Shown here one piece after another: positions 13,958 through 20,914 of a stretch of DNA of 20,914 nucleotides. Below the pieces are notes generated by a model. It searched no databases, was not told where the DNA came from, and worked only from the letters and a program-made list of their open reading frames with translations. The stretch lies in assembly GCA_937926555.1 (NCBI GenBank), contig CALAZX010000123.1, positions 1 through 20,914 of the forward strand. Reading direction: 5' to 3'. This stretch comes from an uncultured Negativicutes bacterium (GTDB lineage: Bacteria > Bacillota > Negativicutes > Acidaminococcales > Acidaminococcaceae). Numbering within the stretch: the stretch's first letter is position 1; each line of letters begins with the position of its first letter. The translations under genes and the position numbers were made by a program.

Positions 13958-15607
13958 ATGGCAAATGAAACTCTGAAAGCGGGATTTGACAAGTATATGG
14001 CTGGCGCTGACGCGAAAGCTGCCAAATTCCCCGAACGCGAACATCTTGAACCGAACCGTCTGTACACTCCTCTCGACATCGAAGGCTTTGACTACGAGAG
14101 AGACCTGGGCTTCCCCGGTCAGTTCCCTTACACCCGTGGTGTACAGCCCACTATGTACCGTGGCCGTTTCTGGACCATGCGTATGTACGCTGGTTTCTCC
14201 ACTGCTGAGGAATCCAACAAACGTTATCGTTACCTGCTGGCTAACGGCGGTAGCGGCCTGTCCTGCGCATTCGACCTGCCGACCCAGATCGGTTATGACT
14301 CCACCGATCCGATGGCTGAAGGCGAAGTAGGTAAAGTAGGCGTAGCTATCGACTCCCTGGCCGACATGGAAATCCTGTTCGACGGCATCCAGCTGGACAA
14401 AGTTTCCACCTCTATGACCATCAACGCTCCTGCTTCCGTACTGCTGTGCATGTACATCGCAGTTGCTAAGAAACAGGGTGTACCTCAGGACGCTCTGCGT
14501 GGTACCATCCAGAACGATATCCTGAAAGAGTACGCAGCTCGCGGCACCTACATCTTCCCGCCGGCTCCCTCCATGCGTCTGATCACCAACATCTTCGAGT
14601 ACTGCTCTCAGTATGTACCGAAATGGAACACCATCTCCATCTCCGGCTACCACATCCGTGAGGCTGGTTCCACCGCTGCTCAGGAAATCGCTTTCACCAT
14701 CGCTGATGGTATCGCTTACGTAGAAGCAGCTCTGAAAGCTGGCATGGACGTTGACGCATTCGCAGGCCGTCTGTCCTTCTTCTGGAACGCTCACAACAAC
14801 GTACTGGAAGAGGTTGCTAAATACCGCGCTTCCCGTCGTATCTGGGCTCGCGTTATGAAAGAAAGATTCGGCGCTAAGAAAGAAAAATCCATGATGCTGC
14901 GTTTCCACACTCAGACCGCTGGTTCCATGCTGACCGCTCAGCAGCCGAACAACAACATCGTTCGTGTTGCTCTGCAGACCGCTGCAGCTGTTATGGGTGG
15001 CACTCAGTCCCTGCACACCAACTCCAAGGACGAGGCTCTGGCTCTGCCGACCACTGAATCCGTAACCATCGCTCTGCGTACTCAGCAGATCGTAGCTTAC
15101 GAATCCGGTCTGGCTGACACCATCGATCCGCTGGGCGGCTCCTACTATGTAGAGGCTCTGACCAACAAGATCGAGAAAGAAGCTATGGAATACATCGAGA
15201 AGATCGACGAGCTGGGTGGCGCTCCTGCTGCTATCGACAAAGGCTACATCCAGAAAGAGATTCAGGATTCCGCTTACAAATGGCAGCTGGACGTTGAGAA
15301 AGGCCGTCGTGTAATCGTTGGCGTTAACAAGTTCACTCAGGAAGAAGAACCTCCGAAAAACCTGCTGCGCGTTGACGGCTCTGTAGGCAAACTGCAGGCT
15401 GAGAAGATCGCTGCTGTTAAGGCAAAACGCGACAACGCTGCTGTAGAAAAAGCTCTGGCTGACCTGGAAGCTGCTTGCCACGAAGATGAGAAGACCAACC
15501 TGGTTCCCTTCATCCTGGCTGCTGTTGAAGCATACGCAACCGAAGGTGAGATCTGCGGCGTAATGCGTAAAGTATTCGGCGAATTCAAGCCCCATACCGC
15601 ATTATAA
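13958..15607 (+). CDS. Methylmalonyl-CoA mutase, large (catalytic) subunit
   Basis: Adenosylcobalamin-dependent isomerase that interconverts succinyl-CoA and (R)-methylmalonyl-CoA. 549 residues: the substrate-binding TIM barrel only; the B12 domain is the next gene. Substrate signatures: YTRGVQPTMYRGRFWTMRMY with Tyr67 (aligned from memory to Tyr89 of the Propionibacterium enzyme), TIQNDILKEYAARGTY with Gln185 and Arg195 (Gln197/Arg207), and GYHIREAGST with His232 (His244). Tyr and Arg at those places favour methylmalonyl-CoA over isobutyryl-CoA. The C-terminus keeps DPLGGSYYVE. Start: ATG 13958 follows CTAAGGAGG; a further in-frame ATG at 13844 would add 38 residues unlike the family and lacks a good site. 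Confidence 0.96.
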   Translation: MANETLKAGFDKYMAGADAKAAKFPEREHLEPNRLYTPLDIEGFDYERDLGFPGQFPYTRGVQPTMYRGRFWTMRMYAGFSTAEESNKRYRYLLANGGSGLSCAFDLPTQIGYDSTDPMAEGEVGKVGVAIDSLADMEILFDGIQLDKVSTSMTINAPASVLLCMYIAVAKKQGVPQDALRGTIQNDILKEYAARGTYIFPPAPSMRLITNIFEYCSQYVPKWNTISISGYHIREAGSTAAQEIAFTIADGIAYVEAALKAGMDVDAFAGRLSFFWNAHNNVLEEVAKYRASRRIWARVMKERFGAKKEKSMMLRFHTQTAGSMLTAQQPNNNIVRVALQTAAAVMGGTQSLHTNSKDEALALPTTESVTIALRTQQIVAYESGLADTIDPLGGSYYVEALTNKIEKEAMEYIEKIDELGGAPAAIDKGYIQKEIQDSAYKWQLDVEKGRRVIVGVNKFTQEEEPPKNLLRVDGSVGKLQAEKIAAVKAKRDNAAVEKALADLEAACHEDEKTNLVPFILAAVEAYATEGEICGVMRKVFGEFKPHTAL

Positions 15608-15646
15608 TTCATAAGAATATAAACCAATAAACGGAGGTAGAAATAA

Positions 15647-16039
15647 ATGGCTAACATTAAAGTATTAGTTGCTAAACCGGGTCTGGACGGACATGACCGC
15701 GGTGCGAAAGTTGTAGCTCGTGCTCTGCGCGACGCTGGTTTTGAAGTTATCTACACCGGCATCCGCCTGACTCCCGAACAGATCGCTGAAGCTGCTCTGC
15801 AGGACGACGTTAACGTTGTTGCTCTGAGCCTGCTGTCCGGCGCTCACAACACCCTGTTCCCGAAAGTAGTAGAACTGCTGAAAGCTAAAGGCATGGAAGA
15901 CGTTCTGGTTATCGGCGGCGGCGTAATCCCCGAAGCTGATATCGCTGGTCTGAAAGCTGCTGGCGTTGCTGCAGTATTCACTCCGGGCACCCCGACCACC
16001 AAAGTTGTTGAATTCATCAACGACCACTTCAAAAAATAA
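15647..16039 (+). CDS. Methylmalonyl-CoA mutase, small cobalamin-binding subunit
   Basis: 130-residue B12-binding flavodoxin-like domain that completes the mutase. The motif LDGHDRGAKVVARAL carries DxHxxG, with His16 as the lower axial cobalt ligand; SLLSGAH and VIGGGVIPEAD are the other two conserved cobalamin-binding segments (SxL and GG). In many bacteria this domain is fused to the catalytic chain; the split form occurs in Firmicutes and archaea. Start: ATG 15647 follows ACGGAGG. The gene begins 40 bases after the large subunit and uses the same highly biased codons, consistent with equal production of the two. Confidence 0.96.
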   Translation: MANIKVLVAKPGLDGHDRGAKVVARALRDAGFEVIYTGIRLTPEQIAEAALQDDVNVVALSLLSGAHNTLFPKVVELLKAKGMEDVLVIGGGVIPEADIAGLKAAGVAAVFTPGTPTTKVVEFINDHFKK

Positions 16040-16106
16040 TTACTGCTGACAGCGGTAATTTATAAGGACAACAAGCCGGGCTTGCCCGGCTTGTCCCTTA
16101 TTTTTC
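16038..16106 (+). terminator. Tandem hairpins after the mutase small-subunit gene
   Basis: The first 10-bp stem (16038-16047 with 16051-16060) overlaps the stop codon. The second (ACAAGCCGGG 16071-16080 with CCCGGCTTGT 16085-16094) is followed by CCCTTATTTTT and looks like an intrinsic terminator. It would lower expression of meaB relative to the mutase; no strong promoter is visible before meaB. Confidence 0.72.
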
Positions 16107-16174
16107 AATTTTAGAAGTATTTCCACAGATTGAGATTTTAAAAATATTCAACAAGGCGGTGTGATAAAAAAGCT

Positions 16175-17113
16175 ATGGATATTGTTGAAGAGATTTTGAA
16201 GCATAATCGTCTTGCACTTTCGAAAGGCATTACTGCCGTTGAGAACGAACACGACAATGCAGTCGAGATCATGACGAAAATCTATCCGCACACCGGTAAC
16301 GCATATGTAATTGGTATTACCGGACCTCCTGGTGCAGGTAAGAGTACCATGACCGACAAGATTGCAAAAGAGTTCCGTAGACGCGGCAAAACTGTTGGTA
16401 TTGTTGCAATTGACCCGACCAGCCCTTATTCCGGCGGCGCTATCTTAGGCGACCGTATCCGTATGATGGATCTGGTTATGGACCCTGATATTTTTATTCG
16501 CTCGATGGCTACACGCGGCAGCCTGGGTGGTTTATCCCAAAAAGCCGGTGACGCTGTAAAACTGATGGACGCTTTCGGCATGGATGTAATCCTGGTAGAG
16601 ACCGTAGGCGTTGGACAATCCGAAGTTGATATCGTAAAAACTGCTGATACCACCATGGTTGTTGTTATCCCGGGTATGGGCGACGACATCCAGGCGATCA
16701 AAGCAGGTATCCTGGAGATTGGCGATCTTATCACGATCAACAAAGCTGACCGTGAGGGAGCAGACAAACTTAACATTGAAATGGAAATGATGTTGGAATT
16801 AAATCCCGAAAATGTTGAATGGCGTCCGCCCATCAATCGGACCATCGCCAGCAAGGATATCGGTACGGACAAAGTTGTTGACTCCATGGAGGCACATCGC
16901 GAGTACCTGATCAAATCCGGCAAGCTGGCCGAAATCCGCAAGAAACGCATCAAGACTGAAGTTGCGGATATGATCAACGTTCGGGTTAACCGTTACATAG
17001 ATAAAAACGTTATCCAGACCGAAGGGTTCGCAGACACAGTTGAGAAACTGGCTACCCGCGAGCTGGAGCCTTACAGCATTGTAAGTGATATTGTTGGTAA
17101 GGTGCTGAAATAA
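16175..17113 (+). CDS. meaB: MeaB-type GTPase, methylmalonyl-CoA mutase chaperone
   Basis: G3E-family P-loop GTPase (older name ArgK) that loads intact adenosylcobalamin into the mutase and protects it from inactivation. 312 residues, normal length. Walker A is GPPGAGKST (50-58, Lys56); DPTSPYSGGAILGDRIRM starts at Asp80; the switch segment VETVGVGQSEVDI follows; and the base-recognition motif is NKAD (189-192). It lies directly behind the two mutase subunit genes. Start: ATG 16175, with AAGGCGG about 15 bases upstream, a wide and weak site. Codon use is less biased than its neighbours (for example ATT, TTA, CTT), which fits a helper made in small amounts. Confidence 0.95.
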   Translation: MDIVEEILKHNRLALSKGITAVENEHDNAVEIMTKIYPHTGNAYVIGITGPPGAGKSTMTDKIAKEFRRRGKTVGIVAIDPTSPYSGGAILGDRIRMMDLVMDPDIFIRSMATRGSLGGLSQKAGDAVKLMDAFGMDVILVETVGVGQSEVDIVKTADTTMVVVIPGMGDDIQAIKAGILEIGDLITINKADREGADKLNIEMEMMLELNPENVEWRPPINRTIASKDIGTDKVVDSMEAHREYLIKSGKLAEIRKKRIKTEVADMINVRVNRYIDKNVIQTEGFADTVEKLATRELEPYSIVSDIVGKVLK

Positions 17114-17155
17114 ATCAGTGCCTCATATATAATAATTTCTTAGGAGGAGATTCTT

Positions 17156-17572
17156 ATGTTTAAATGTGTTGCTGTTGACCATGTAGGTATTGCTTGTGAA
17201 GATCTGGACCTGTCCAAGAAATTCTACACCGACATTCTGGGTTTGGAATGCACCGGTGAGGAATCCGTTCTGGACCAGGGCGTTAAAACCGTATTCATCA
17301 AATGCGGCGAAACCCTGATCGAGCTGCTGGTGGACATCACCGAGAACAACGATGGTCCTATCGGCCGCTACATCGCTAAAAACGGCCAGGGCATCCAGCA
17401 TATGGCTATCCGCGTTGACGACCTGGAAGCTGCTATCGCTGACGTTCAGGCTAAAGGCGCTCGTATGATCGACAAAGCCCCCCGCGGCGGCGCTGGCGGA
17501 ATGGACATCGCTTTCGTTCATCCGAAATCCGTTGGCATCCTGCTGGAACTCTGCGCTCCGGCTAAAAAATAA
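17156..17572 (+). CDS. mce: Methylmalonyl-CoA epimerase
   Basis: Converts (R)- to (S)-methylmalonyl-CoA, the form used by the decarboxylase. 138 residues of the vicinal-oxygen-chelate (glyoxalase) fold with two repeated modules. Probable metal ligands: His9 in VDHVGIACEDL, His82 in QGIQHMAIRVDD, and Glu131 in ILLELCAP; the fourth lies in the middle strand (GETLIELLVD). KAPRGGAGGMDIAFVHPKS matches the epimerase C-terminal pattern. Start: ATG 17156 follows TTAGGAGGAG. It is 42 bases from meaB, and a GC-rich hairpin comes after it. Confidence 0.94.
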   Translation: MFKCVAVDHVGIACEDLDLSKKFYTDILGLECTGEESVLDQGVKTVFIKCGETLIELLVDITENNDGPIGRYIAKNGQGIQHMAIRVDDLEAAIADVQAKGARMIDKAPRGGAGGMDIAFVHPKSVGILLELCAPAKK

Positions 17573-17613
17573 TCTTAAGTCCAAGGGCTTTCGATTAGTT
17601 GTTTGATTACAGT

Positions 17614-17642
17614 CCCGCCCGTCGAAAATACGGGCGGGTTGT
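17614..17642 (+). terminator. GC-rich hairpin between the epimerase and decarboxylase genes
   Basis: CCCGCCCGT (17614-17622) pairs with ACGGGCGGG (17630-17638), loop CGAAAAT, followed by TTGTAATATAAAATTTTT. The interrupted T-run suggests partial termination or mRNA 3'-end protection. Confidence 0.55.
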
Positions 17643-17689
17643 AATATAAAATTTTTAGTTCTCCCAATAATTTATGGAGGTGTCAGAAC

Positions 17690-19222
17690 TTGACTACTCA
17701 AGCAAAAATTGAGAAAATGCTCAAAAAGTCCGAAGTAATTCTCGGCGCTGGTGGTCCCAAAGCTATTGAAAAACAGCATTCCAAAGGGAAAATGACCGCT
17801 CGTGAGAGAATTGCAGCTCTGCTGGATGAAGGTTCTTTCGTTGAATTGGACCGTTTCGTCCGTCATCGTTGCAACAACTTCGGCCAGGAAAAGAAAGACC
17901 TGCCCGGCGAAGGCGTAACCACCGGCTACGGCACCGTAGACGGCCGCCTTGTTTATGTATTTGCTCAGGACTTCACCGTTGAAGGCGGCTCCCTGGGTGA
18001 AATGCATGCAAACAAAATCGACAAAGTACAGAGACTGGCCCTGAAAATGGGTGCTCCGATCGTTGGTCTGAATGACTCCGGCGGCGCTCGTATCCAGGAA
18101 GCTATCGACGCTCTGGGCGGTTACGGCAAACTGTTCTTCAATAACACCATTTCTTCCGGCGTTATTCCTCAGATTTCCGCAATCATGGGTCCTTCCGCTG
18201 GCGGCGCTGTTTACAGCCCGGCACTGACCGACTTCATCTATATGGTAAAGAACACTTCCAAAATGTTCATTACCGGCCCGGCAGTTGTTAAATCTGTAAC
18301 CGGTGAGGATGTAACTCAGGAACAGCTGGGTGGCGCTATGACCCACAACTCCCGTTCCGGTGTTGCTAACTTCGCTGCTGAGAACGACGAAGACTGCCTG
18401 CAGCAGATCCGTTATCTGCTGAGCTTCCTGCCTTCCAACAACGTTGAAGGCGCTCCGATCGTTGATACCGGCGATGATCCGCTGCGTACCGACGACGCTC
18501 TGAACAACATCTGCCCCGATAACAGCAATGCTCCGTACGACATGTACGACGTTATCGCTTCTATCGTGGACAACGGTGAGTACTATGAGAACCAGAAATA
18601 CTGGGCTCAGAACATCATCACCTGCTTCGCACGCATGGACGGCCAGACCGTTGGTATCATCGCTAACCAGCCGAAAGTTATGGCTGGCTGCCTGGACATC
18701 AACGCTTCCGATAAATCCTCCAGATTTATCCGTTTCTGCGACGCATTCGGCATTCCTCTGCTGAACCTGGTTGACGTTCCCGGCTTCCTGCCCGGCACCG
18801 TTCAGGAATACGGCGGCATCATCCGTCACGGCGCTAAGATGCTGTATGCTTACTCCGAGGCAACTGTACCCAAGATCACTCTGATCACCCGTAAAGCTTA
18901 CGGTGGTTCTTACCTGGCTATGTGCGCTCAGGAACTGGGTGCTGACCAGGTTATCGCTTGGCCTACCGCAGAAATCGCTGTTATGGGACCTGCTGGCGCT
19001 GCCAACATCATCTTCAAGAGAGAAGAGCCCGAACAGAAGAAGAAGAGCACCGAAGAGTATGTTGAGAAATTCGCTACTCCTTATGTAGCTGCTGAGCGCG
19101 GCATGGTTGATATCATCATCGAACCTAAGAACAGCCGTCCTGCAGTTATCAACGCTCTGAGCATGCTGGCGACCAAACGTGAAGGTCGTCCGGCTAAACG
19201 CCACGGCAATATTCCGTTGTAA
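17690..19222 (+). CDS. mmdA: Methylmalonyl-CoA decarboxylase, alpha subunit (carboxyltransferase)
   Basis: Transfers the carboxyl group from (S)-methylmalonyl-CoA to biotin on the gamma subunit, giving propionyl-CoA. 510 residues, two crotonase-like halves. The N-terminal half has SGGARIQEAIDALGGYG (about 129-145) and IMGPSAGGAVYSPALTDF; the C-terminal half has PGFLPGTVQEYGGIIRHGAK and KAYGGSYLAMC (about 402), the acyl-CoA- and biotin-binding signatures. The same fold serves propionyl-CoA carboxylase beta chains; the neighbouring membrane and biotin-carrier subunits decide for the sodium-pumping decarboxylase. Start: TTG 17690, chosen because GGAGGT lies 8 bases upstream and the protein begins at the family position; the next Met is residue 10. 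Confidence 0.95.
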   Translation: MTTQAKIEKMLKKSEVILGAGGPKAIEKQHSKGKMTARERIAALLDEGSFVELDRFVRHRCNNFGQEKKDLPGEGVTTGYGTVDGRLVYVFAQDFTVEGGSLGEMHANKIDKVQRLALKMGAPIVGLNDSGGARIQEAIDALGGYGKLFFNNTISSGVIPQISAIMGPSAGGAVYSPALTDFIYMVKNTSKMFITGPAVVKSVTGEDVTQEQLGGAMTHNSRSGVANFAAENDEDCLQQIRYLLSFLPSNNVEGAPIVDTGDDPLRTDDALNNICPDNSNAPYDMYDVIASIVDNGEYYENQKYWAQNIITCFARMDGQTVGIIANQPKVMAGCLDINASDKSSRFIRFCDAFGIPLLNLVDVPGFLPGTVQEYGGIIRHGAKMLYAYSEATVPKITLITRKAYGGSYLAMCAQELGADQVIAWPTAEIAVMGPAGAANIIFKREEPEQKKKSTEEYVEKFATPYVAAERGMVDIIIEPKNSRPAVINALSMLATKREGRPAKRHGNIPL

Positions 19223-19243
19223 TTCTTTACGACCCTATATTGC

Positions 19244-19255
19244 TTAAGCGCTTAA
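19244..19255. repeat. Perfect 12-bp palindrome before mmdD
   Basis: TTAAGCGCTTAA lies in the 55-base gap between mmdA and mmdD. It could be a small operator or only a weak RNA hairpin; no second copy was noticed. Confidence 0.35.
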
Positions 19256-19277
19256 CAAAGAAGACGAGGTGAAATAA

Positions 19278-19631
19278 ATGGGTCCTGTTACCAATAATCC
19301 TTTCCTGGTTGCAATCATCAATATGGTCATCGTATTTGGCGTACTGATCGTATTGGGCGTACTGATGCATGTCCTGGAAATGATTGATCCGACTAAAAAA
19401 AAACAAGTAACTAAGGCTGCTGCACCTGCCGCTGCTCCGGCTGCTGCACCCGCCGTTGCCGCTCCGGCTGCAAAGGATAACAGCGAGGAAATCGCCGCTG
19501 TTATTGCTGCTGCTGTTGCTGCTGCTGGTTGCTCCGCAGACAACCTGGCATTTGTTCGTATCACGAGCAGATCTAATGCTTGGACTTTAAACGCCAACGC
19601 AGAAGCTATCCAGGCCTGCAAACCTTTCTAA
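19278..19631 (+). CDS. mmdD: Methylmalonyl-CoA decarboxylase, delta subunit (OadG-like)
   Basis: Small membrane subunit that holds the decarboxylase complex together (alpha chain to the membrane part). 117 residues: one hydrophobic helix (about 9-33, FLVAIINMVIVFGVLIVLG), a positively charged stop KKKQ, an Ala/Pro-rich linker (about 45-66), and a C-terminal segment EEIAAVIAAAVAAAG...NAWTLNANAEAIQACKPF typical of OadG/MmdD tails. Start: ATG 19278 follows GACGAGGTG. It lies between the alpha and gamma subunit genes, the usual order in Veillonella-type clusters as I recall. A hairpin (GGCTGAAAGCC core, 19639-19649) follows the stop. Confidence 0.9.
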   Translation: MGPVTNNPFLVAIINMVIVFGVLIVLGVLMHVLEMIDPTKKKQVTKAAAPAAAPAAAPAVAAPAAKDNSEEIAAVIAAAVAAAGCSADNLAFVRITSRSNAWTLNANAEAIQACKPF

Positions 19632-19683
19632 ATCCTTAGGCTGAAAGCCTTAGCAAAAAAATTTTTAAGGAGGATTTTTATCC

Positions 19684-20079
19684 ATGAAACAGTATACTAT
19701 CACCGTTAACGGTACTGCATATGAAGTAGAAGTTGAAGAAAAGGGCGGCGCTGTTGCTGCTGCTCCGAAAGCTGCTCCGAAAGCTGCTCCCGCTCCGGCT
19801 CCGGCCGCTGCTCCGGCTCCGGCTCCGGCTGCTGCTCCGGCTCCGGCCGCTAAACCGGTTGCTGCTGGCGCTGCTACCGTTGAAGCTCCGATGCCCGGCA
19901 AAGTGCTGAGCGTAAACGTTAAAGCTGGCGACGCTGTTAAATCCGGCGACGTTCTGCTGATCCTGGAAGCTATGAAAATGCAGAACGAGATCATGGCTCC
20001 GGCTGACGGCACCATCGCTGACGTTCGCGTTTCCGCTGGCCAGACCGTTAACACCGGCGACGTAATGGTTGTTATGTAA
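19684..20079 (+). CDS. mmdC: Methylmalonyl-CoA decarboxylase, gamma subunit (biotin carrier)
   Basis: Biotinyl carrier protein that shuttles CO2 between the alpha subunit and the membrane beta subunit. 131 residues: a short N-terminal segment (MKQYTITVNGTAYEVEVEE), a flexible Ala/Pro linker (27-56, with a few Lys), and a biotinyl/lipoyl domain (about 61-131). Biotin is attached to Lys98 in EAMKMQNEI, 33 residues from the C-terminus, as is usual. The domain ends normally with TVNTGDVMVVM. Start: ATG 19684 follows TTAAGGAGG. Hairpins follow the gene and may keep its mRNA level above that of mmdB. Confidence 0.96.
   Translation: MKQYTITVNGTAYEVEVEEKGGAVAAAPKAAPKAAPAPAPAAAPAPAPAAAPAPAAKPVAAGAATVEAPMPGKVLSVNVKAGDAVKSGDVLLILEAMKMQNEIMAPADGTIADVRVSAGQTVNTGDVMVVM
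19762..19851 (+). repeat. GCT-CCG tandem repeat coding the Ala/Pro linker of MmdC
   Basis: Imperfect repeats of GCTCCG(GCT) code Ala-Pro units (residues 27-56). Such swinging-arm linkers are normal in biotin carriers; the DNA repeat may vary in length between strains by slippage. Confidence 0.8.
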
Positions 20080-20105
20080 TTAATTTCTGTTCAGATATAT
20101 CCGAA

Positions 20106-20169
20106 GGGCTCCAAACGCTGATGGAGCCCCCCGGGTTTTGACGGATTAGGGTGATTATTTTATTACCCT
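20106..20169 (+). promoter_or_regulatory. Two hairpins between mmdC and mmdB
   Basis: GGGCTCC (20106-20112) pairs with GGAGCCC (20123-20129), followed by CCCGGGTTTTG, a weak terminator-like element. AGGGTGAT (20148-20155) pairs with ATTACCCT (20162-20169) around a T-rich loop. They probably tune how much transcript reaches the membrane subunit gene. Confidence 0.5.
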
Positions 20170-20217
20170 GTTTTCTTGTACCCAAAACTAAAATCTATAT
20201 GAGTGGAGGATTAACTA

Positions 20218-20914
20218 ATGGATGCATTCATAGTTTCCTTAGCGTCCGTATGGGCAGACTCCGGTTTCGAAGGTCTGACCAGCGGTAACGTTATCATGCT
20301 GCTCGTTGGCCTGGTACTGCTGTACCTGGCTATCGGCAAAGGCTTTGAGCCCCTGCTGCTGTCCAACATCGCATTCGGCTGCCTGTTGGGCAACATCCCC
20401 AAGACCGGTTTCTTCACGGATCCCGGCGTTATGCAGGTTATCCTGTTCGGTATTCACAACGAAGTATTCCCGCCTCTGATTTTCTTAGGCGTAGGTGCGA
20501 TGACGGACTTCGGTCCCCTGATCGCTAACCCCAAAACCCTGCTGCTGGGCGCTGCTGCTCAGGCAGGCGTGTTCGTAGCACTGATCGGCGCTATGATGTT
20601 AGGTTTCGACCTGCGTGAAGCTGCCGCTATCGGCATCATCGGTGGTGCTGACGGCCCGACCGCTATCTACCTGTCCGTTAAGATGGCTCCCCATCTGCTG
20701 GGCGCAATCGCGGTTGCAGCTTACTCCTACATGTCTCTGGTGCCCCTGATCCAGCCTCCTATCATGAAGCTGTTCACCACCAAAGAGCAGCGTATGATCA
20801 AAATGGATCAGCTGCGTTCCGTATCCCGCTTCGAACGTATCGTATTCCCGATTTTCTCTACCATTTTCATCTCTCTGCTGTTACCCCCCGTTTGCTCCCT
20901 GATCGGTATGCTGA
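20218..20914 (+). CDS. mmdB: Methylmalonyl-CoA decarboxylase, beta subunit, Na+ pump (3' end outside window)
   Basis: Polytopic membrane subunit that decarboxylates carboxy-biotin and exports Na+. The first 232 residues are present; the frame runs off the window. Hydrophobic helices alternate with the conserved segments VGAMTDFGPLIANPKTLLLG (Asp97) and GIIGGADGPTAIYLS (Asp145, which I align from memory to the essential Asp203 of Klebsiella OadB), then AVAAYSYMSLVPLIQPPIMK. It lacks the roughly 60-residue insert present near residue 80 of OadB, as is usual for shorter MmdB/GcdB forms. The second conserved half (with the Asn and Ser of the Na+ path) lies beyond the window. Start: ATG 20218 follows GAGTGGAGG. 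Confidence 0.94.
   Translation, partial: MDAFIVSLASVWADSGFEGLTSGNVIMLLVGLVLLYLAIGKGFEPLLLSNIAFGCLLGNIPKTGFFTDPGVMQVILFGIHNEVFPPLIFLGVGAMTDFGPLIANPKTLLLGAAAQAGVFVALIGAMMLGFDLREAAAIGIIGGADGPTAIYLSVKMAPHLLGAIAVAAYSYMSLVPLIQPPIMKLFTTKEQRMIKMDQLRSVSRFERIVFPIFSTIFISLLLPPVCSLIGML

Noticed and set aside
17672..19204. 510-residue open frame on the - strand opposite mmdA, with similar long ones opposite the mutase (13805-15595), CoA-transferase (12188-13711), valS (3750-5873), folC (7330-8646) and the FAD gene (426-1856)
   Set aside because: All are in the phase aligned with the sense codons and exist because TTA, CTA and TCA codons are avoided. They lack ribosome binding sites and recognisable protein families, and the sense genes are certain.
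12212..20914. Horizontal transfer of the propionate cluster on the basis of its different base and codon use
   Set aside because: No integrase, insertion sequence, tRNA junction or flanking repeat is seen, and the bias looks like that of highly expressed native genes.
1..20914. CRISPR arrays, insertion sequences, prophage, tRNA or rRNA genes
   Set aside because: No spaced direct repeats, transposase, integrase, CCA-ended cloverleaf or rRNA signature was seen on either strand.

Overview
The window reads as a chromosomal segment of an anaerobic Gram-negative-type Firmicute (class Negativicutes, possibly Acidaminococcaceae such as a Succiniclasticum, Phascolarctobacterium or Acidaminococcus relative). 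The reasons are a complete succinate-to-propionate gene set built on a biotin-dependent, sodium-pumping methylmalonyl-CoA decarboxylase, a T-box in front of valS, an O-antigen-ligase-like protein, strong sigma-A-type promoters and AGGAGG ribosome binding sites. The family assignment is inference; the gene content is seen directly. All recognisable genes lie on the + strand.

Left part (1-11.6 kb, GC-rich housekeeping): the 3' end of lon; a COG2509-type FAD-dependent oxidoreductase; engB (ysxC); a roughly 1 kb non-coding stretch; valS under a T-box leader; an Est30-like carboxylesterase, folC and a Wzy/O-antigen-ligase-like membrane protein behind one promoter; then a DRTGG-domain protein and an RsbW-like ATP-binding protein as a coupled pair.

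The most unusual item is in the non-coding stretch. A perfect-consensus promoter (2916-2944) drives a compact cobalamin-riboswitch-like RNA (about 2951-3164) that ends in an intrinsic terminator. A seven-base aptamer segment (2998-3004) is exactly complementary to the base of that terminator (3130-3136), which gives a simple antiterminator/terminator switch. No gene follows: the next 200+ bases have no ATG before 3360, contain a CU-rich tract and a potential multi-helix fold, and end at a second terminator (3378-3412) ahead of the valS promoter. The riboswitch therefore seems to gate a small non-coding RNA, or to be an orphan left behind after gene loss.

Right part (11.6-20.9 kb): a cluster for energy-conserving succinate decarboxylation, in the order propionyl-CoA:succinate CoA-transferase, methylmalonyl-CoA mutase large and small (B12-binding) subunits, MeaB GTPase, methylmalonyl-CoA epimerase, and decarboxylase subunits MmdA, MmdD, MmdC and MmdB (the last cut by the window end). 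Together they run a closed cycle: succinate is activated by CoA transfer from propionyl-CoA, rearranged to (R)-methylmalonyl-CoA with adenosylcobalamin, epimerised to the S form and decarboxylated to propionyl-CoA while Na+ is exported. Net: succinate to propionate plus CO2 plus a sodium gradient. The cluster has two candidate promoters, a 230-base structured leader, a candidate internal promoter before the mutase, and hairpins between most genes. Its codon choice (GCT, GTT, CGT, GAA, AAA) differs clearly from the left part and suggests very high expression.
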